This document shows, piece after piece, positions 18,002-20,895 of a DNA stretch of 20,895 nt. Source of the stretch: Chara braunii (taxonomy: Eukaryota > Streptophyta > Charophyceae > Charales > Characeae); assembly GCA_003427395.1 (NCBI GenBank), contig BFEA01000261.1, positions 1,701,412 through 1,722,306 on the forward strand, read 5' to 3'. The notes beneath the pieces are model-generated. The model worked only from the letters and a program-made list of their open reading frames with translations. It did no database searches and was not told the DNA's origin. The translations under genes were made by a program, and so were the position numbers. Each line of letters begins with the position of its first letter. Position 1 is the first letter of the stretch.

Positions 18002-18237
18002 GTTCATGCGAGCTTCTCTTTTGTTCCTAGCCACCATCGCCAGTCCGGCTAAGGCCTCCCCAACACATTCTCTCCACTTCATGGCTGCTCCTTCCTCTGT
18101 GTCCAATCACCGAGGCTCCAGTATTGTCACCATAGCTTCCATATCTTCATGTGGATTCTCCCTTGTTCACAACCACACCATTTTCAGCCCTGCCAGTTGG
18201 GTCCGCTTGCCGGTGGGTTCAGCACCCATCCTGCCAT

Positions 18238-18240
<3 letters not shown>

Positions 18241-18272
<32 letters not shown>
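18241..18272. repeat. Poly(C) tract, 32 bases
   Basis: Uninterrupted C run; the proline-rich frame over it is an artefact. Confidence 0.93.
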
Positions 18273-18273
<1 letters not shown>

Positions 18274-19350
18274 CCACGACCCACGGTTGATGGATGAACC
18301 CCTGATTCATCGCCATGCTCCTCTTTTTCTCCTCTTCTTGATTGATACTTGTGTCAATGCTTGCTGCACTCCAATTCTTCTCACTCTCTCTGCTCGCACC
18401 GTGTTTCCATTGCAACCACGTTTTCACGCAGCTTCTCATTCTCCACCATCAGCCTAGCTAGCTGGGCCTGCACGCATGCATCCGGACACACACGCAGGGC
18501 AGGGGCGGGAAAGGAACGGAAGGAAGAAATGGATTGCACGAGCGCATGGAGGGGTGGTCAGGAATGACATCCGACAGGCAACGAGAAGCATAAGCGTTTG
18601 CTGAAGACTCATGAATAGTACATTGTGCAATTGATGGCGCGCTGCTTTTTCACTGTCAAGTTGTGTGGCTAGATCTGCATGTCAATAGTAGGCTATTCTT
18701 ACTTCCCATGTTTGTTATGAAGTCTTCTCCAGGAAAAGTTGGAAAACAGAAAAAGTTGGAGGATGAGGTGGTCCTTCCCCCCCACCACCACCTTTTTCGA
18801 GGGCGGGAAAACAACTTTGAGTCTATTAAAGGTTCATTGGACACTGTTGTTCATTTACACCACAAAGAATTACAAACAATGAGAAAATTTAGAAAACTGA
18901 GAAAACTGAGAAATTGAGCACAAACAAGCAAGGCAGAGTGGACTTTGCTTGGGCGCGAGACAACCTTTCTTTGAATTAAAAAAGAGAAACTGGAGCAAAA
19001 GAGCGAGACAAACTGTAGATAGTTTAAATTTTAAAGTTTAAAGTTTAAACTTACAAAAAAAAAAAAAAAAAAACAATCCAGATTTGAAACCGTTGTAAGT
19101 TGTAACCAACTTGTGAGCCCGGGAAAAAGAAGCAAAAACTTCAGAAAAGAAAAAATAAAAAAACTTAAAAAAGCAAGAACGGGAGGAAGAGCGCAGCAGG
19201 CTCCCAGTGATTTCACTTTTTTTCTTTGTGTTTCATCTTTCCTTCTTTGCTTCCCAGATCTGTCACCATAATGTCGTGAGGGCGGTGCGAGAGCCAGCTC
19301 GAAATATGCATGCGTGGGCAAAAATATCTTACCTGATCTTCATAGATGTA
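18273..19350. other. Unassigned stretch
   Basis: No recognisable gene is seen. An 84-codon frame at 18663-18917 ends in basic LRKLRN-type tandem residues and has no motif; I do not call it. TTTAAA-rich direct repeats (AAAGTTTAAAGTTTAAAC) are at 19031-19050, followed by an A19 run. Confidence 0.45.
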
Positions 19351-19359
19351 CCAACGGCT

Positions 19360-19375
19360 CACCTATATATACATA
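19360..19375 (+). promoter_or_regulatory. Candidate TATA box
   Basis: CTCACCTATATATACATATAG around 19358-19378 closely resembles the plant TATA consensus TCACTATATATAG. Transcription would start near 19395-19400, about 350 bp before the Cys/His-rich ORF. A donor-like GGTGAGTG at 19398 and acceptor-like CAG sites (about 19430, 19533 and 19751) leave room for a leader intron. Confidence 0.5.
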
Positions 19376-19559
19376 TAGAGTTTTCCATCTGGTGTGGGTG
19401 AGTGATAGTCTGCTTTGATTTTCGTCACAGGTACCTTGAGGGCAGTGGTTGGTTCGGGCAGTCGTTGATGCTTGACCACATCTGGGGTTAAGGTGGATTA
19501 TCACGTACAGTGTAATCAGTTAGGGGATTCTGCAGACTGTTAGGGTTCAGCCTCCTGAT

Positions 19560-19667
19560 GAGTTGGTGAAACTCCGACGAAAGAGTTTGTCACAGCCCCT
19601 CGTTTGTTGTCCTCTTCTCCCTCTCTGCCTACGGTTTACCGTCGGCAGCTCTGTTTGACGATATCTA
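19560..19667 (+). repeat. 108-bp direct repeat, copy 1
   Basis: It begins GAGTTGGTGAAACTCCGACG and ends near TTTGACGATAT. It is almost identical to 20788-20895: few substitutions and a 2-base gap in the stretch GTCGGCAG versus GGGCAG. It is followed by a TA-rich run, as copy 2 probably is. Confidence 0.95.
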
Positions 19668-19740
19668 ATCTATATCTATATATATATATATATGTTATAT
19701 ATGTAATCTCTTTTATGTCGAAGATCATTCCTCTGTCCCC

Positions 19741-20172
19741 ATGCTGCAGCAGGACAATGTACCAACACTCTGCGACCTTCTCTTTTGCACAGCTACAGAC
19801 ACTGTTACACTCGGCTGTAGCCGCCATCGTCTCTTTCACAATGACTACAATGACATGGTTTCTGCATCTATGTGTGTAGAGGAATGTCCCTCCGTTCCTG
19901 ACTGCAGGCACCCTCCTCATCGGGACACTATATGTCCATTTTGCGGCCATGGGCGCTATACTGAATGCATGGTCTTTTGTGATGAGCGCTCTTCCTTCAT
20001 TTTGGCCTGCAATCGACATGCCATTTGTCGGGGGTGTATGTTGGGCATGTTCAGTGCCAGCCGTTGTGGCAATTGTTGTGCTGAGGATGCTCAGCTAGGT
20101 CTTCCATGTGCCCATCCACCTCACCCTTACAATGTGTGTCCTCTCTCTCGTCAAGGACATACTCATTCTTGA
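19741..20172 (+). CDS. Cys/His-rich protein with two tandem RING-like modules
   Basis: This is a 143-residue frame. The second module reads C76-x3-C80-x9-C90-x2-H93-x2-C96-x2-C99-x9-C109-x2-C112, which is the C3HC4 order of RING fingers (zinc-binding, often E3 ubiquitin ligases). The first module is a diverged duplicate offset by 64 residues: C16/C80, C26/C90, H29/H93, S41-A-S43/S105-A-S107, C45/C109 and C49/C113. It lacks the C96 and C99 equivalents (F32 and D35). Each module is followed by C-x-HPPH-x4-CP (55-66 and 123-134, offset 68). No signal peptide or membrane segment is seen. The frame is open upstream to 19669, and CTGCAG at 19746-19751 could be an acceptor, so the true N-terminus may differ. 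A TATA box lies upstream and AATAAA at 20495. I do not recognise the family, and ligase activity is inference only. Confidence 0.62.
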   Translation: MLQQDNVPTLCDLLFCTATDTVTLGCSRHRLFHNDYNDMVSASMCVEECPSVPDCRHPPHRDTICPFCGHGRYTECMVFCDERSSFILACNRHAICRGCMLGMFSASRCGNCCAEDAQLGLPCAHPPHPYNVCPLSRQGHTHS

Positions 20173-20277
20173 GCCTTTTCTTATCCTTACTTTCGCTTTT
20201 TCGTTCTTTGTTTGTCTTCTCTTCATCTCTCTTCCCTGTGTTTATCACCTCCCCCTTTACTCTGCCTCTTTCTCAGC

Positions 20278-20442
20278 GTTCAAGTGGGCCGTTATGGCAC
20301 ACAGGGATGCGCGCAGCTCGCTCTCAACTTCATCAACGTGGTGAGCCTTGTACATGAGAGGCACACTGAAGGGGGAGTTAAAATAAGAATGAGCAAAATG
20401 AATGGGTTTCAGTGTGCCCCTCGTCTTTGTCTTGTTTGTTAA
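20278..20442 (+). other. Possible downstream exon or 3' UTR of the RING-like gene
   Basis: A pyrimidine-rich tract (20160-20276) ends in TCTTTCTCAG at 20277, a good acceptor shape. The following frame reads VGRYGTQGCAQLALNFINVV and continues to a stop at 20440. I cannot identify a matching donor, so it may be only 3' UTR. Confidence 0.3.
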
Positions 20443-20494
20443 TCTTTACCGTTTGTTTCGCAAAGTGCGCTCTTTTAGTTCATAGTTATGTGAC

Positions 20495-20500
20495 AATAAA
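20495..20500 (+). terminator. Polyadenylation signal AATAAA
   Basis: AATAAA lies in AT-rich context about 320 bp after the stop of the Cys/His-rich ORF. A TGTTTGTTAATC T/G-rich stretch lies upstream, consistent with a plant-type 3' end. Confidence 0.5.
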
Positions 20501-20528
20501 TATTGATGATATATATCACCAAACAAAG

Positions 20529-20756
20529 ATGATAGGATGGTAGGATGGCAGGATGGTGAGATGGTAGGATGGTAAGATGGTACGATGGTTGGATGGTAAG
20601 ATGGTAAGATGGAAACATGGTGACATGGTAGGATGGCAGGATGGTAGGATGGCAAGAGTGGTCGGATGGCAAGATGGCAGGATGGCAGGATGGTAGGATA
20701 GTAGGATGGTAGGATGGTAGGATGGCAGATGGTAGGATGGTAGGATGGCAGGATAC

Positions 20757-20757
<1 letters not shown>
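20529..20757 (+). repeat. 8-bp minisatellite ATGGTAGG, about 28 units
   Basis: Head-to-tail units of ATGGTAGG with frequent variant ATGGCAGG, and rarer ATGGTAAG and ATGGAAAC. One unit is lengthened (about 20655) and one shortened (about 20724). It begins just after the AATAAA signal region. Minus-strand frames of PSYHP type are artefacts. Confidence 0.95.

Positions 20758-20758
<1 letters not shown>

Positions 20759-20787
<29 letters not shown>
20759..20787. repeat. (TA)n microsatellite
   Basis: TA dinucleotides separate the 8-bp minisatellite from copy 2 of the 108-bp repeat. Confidence 0.95.
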
Positions 20788-20790
<3 letters not shown>

Positions 20791-20895
20791 TCGGTGAAAC
20801 TCCGACGAAACAGTTTGTCACAGCCCCTCGTTTGTTGTCCTCTTCTCCCTCTCTGCCTACGGTTTACCGGGCAGTTCTATTTGACGATATATATA
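20788..20895 (+). repeat. 108-bp direct repeat, copy 2 (runs off the window)
   Basis: It begins GAGTCGGTGAAACTCCGACG, 1228 bp after copy 1, and continues to the window edge with a TATATATA end. It may start a second copy of the RING-like gene unit. Confidence 0.93.

Noticed and set aside
17679-18030. Periodic 14-residue proteins
   Set aside because: 42-bp minisatellite; open on both strands.
18663-18917. 84-codon ORF with basic C-terminus
   Set aside because: No motif, no clear promoter, and low-complexity A-rich end from a short tandem repeat.
20446-20821. Ser/Tyr/His/Pro repeat proteins on the minus strand
   Set aside because: They come from the 8-bp ATGGTAGG minisatellite; frames change with unit slippage.

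Overview
The window is eukaryotic nuclear DNA, almost certainly from the plant lineage. The only recognisable host gene is a spliced PEX7 exon of clear streptophyte type, and everything around it is dense in LINEs, non-autonomous DNA transposons, poly(A)-tailed insertions and satellites. A TE-rich charophyte alga such as Chara would fit, but species cannot be fixed from the sequence alone. There are no rRNA, tRNA or CRISPR features, and most long open frames are by-products of tandem repeats.

Region by region. 1-639: a (TC)n run, then a truncated LINE fragment on the minus strand, inside what is probably a PEX7 intron. 640-1723: a 1.08 kb hAT-like element with an 8-bp target duplication (TSD), sitting 56 bp before the splice acceptor. 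1780-2266: the last coding exon of PEX7. 2268-3800: a GGGACCAA minisatellite, first in one orientation and then inverted. 3800-4640: unassigned. 4649-10120: a nested pile. The outer layer is a repeat related to the hAT-like elements; it is split by a 3 kb minus-strand LINE, and that LINE is split in its reverse-transcriptase region by a 1965-bp poly(A)-tailed retrocopy with a perfect 15-bp TSD. The retrocopy carries a 357-codon open frame of unknown function ending in Thr/Ser-rich repeats.

10093-11160: a ~190-bp tandem repeat, a solitary transposon arm, and a 15-bp minisatellite. 11220-11503: a 284-bp hAT-type MITE with perfect 12-bp terminal inverted repeats (TIRs) and an 8-bp TSD. 11692-13352: a second LINE copy, plus strand, with a 9-bp TSD. 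13353-15200: unassigned DNA with an 86-base poly(C) run and a (TC)n run. 15200-18272: a satellite domain built on a CCATAGCCAT core (48-bp and 42-bp arrays). 18273-19350: unassigned.

19364-20500: a probable small gene with a TATA box, an ORF and an AATAAA signal. It encodes a Cys/His-rich protein made of two tandem ~64-residue RING-like modules. A 108-bp segment from its leader is repeated 1228 bp downstream, beside an 8-bp minisatellite and an AT microsatellite, and runs off the window.

The most novel items are the duplicated RING-like protein, the retrocopied repeat protein, and the hAT-like MITE family with its long internal A-runs and GC-rich arms.
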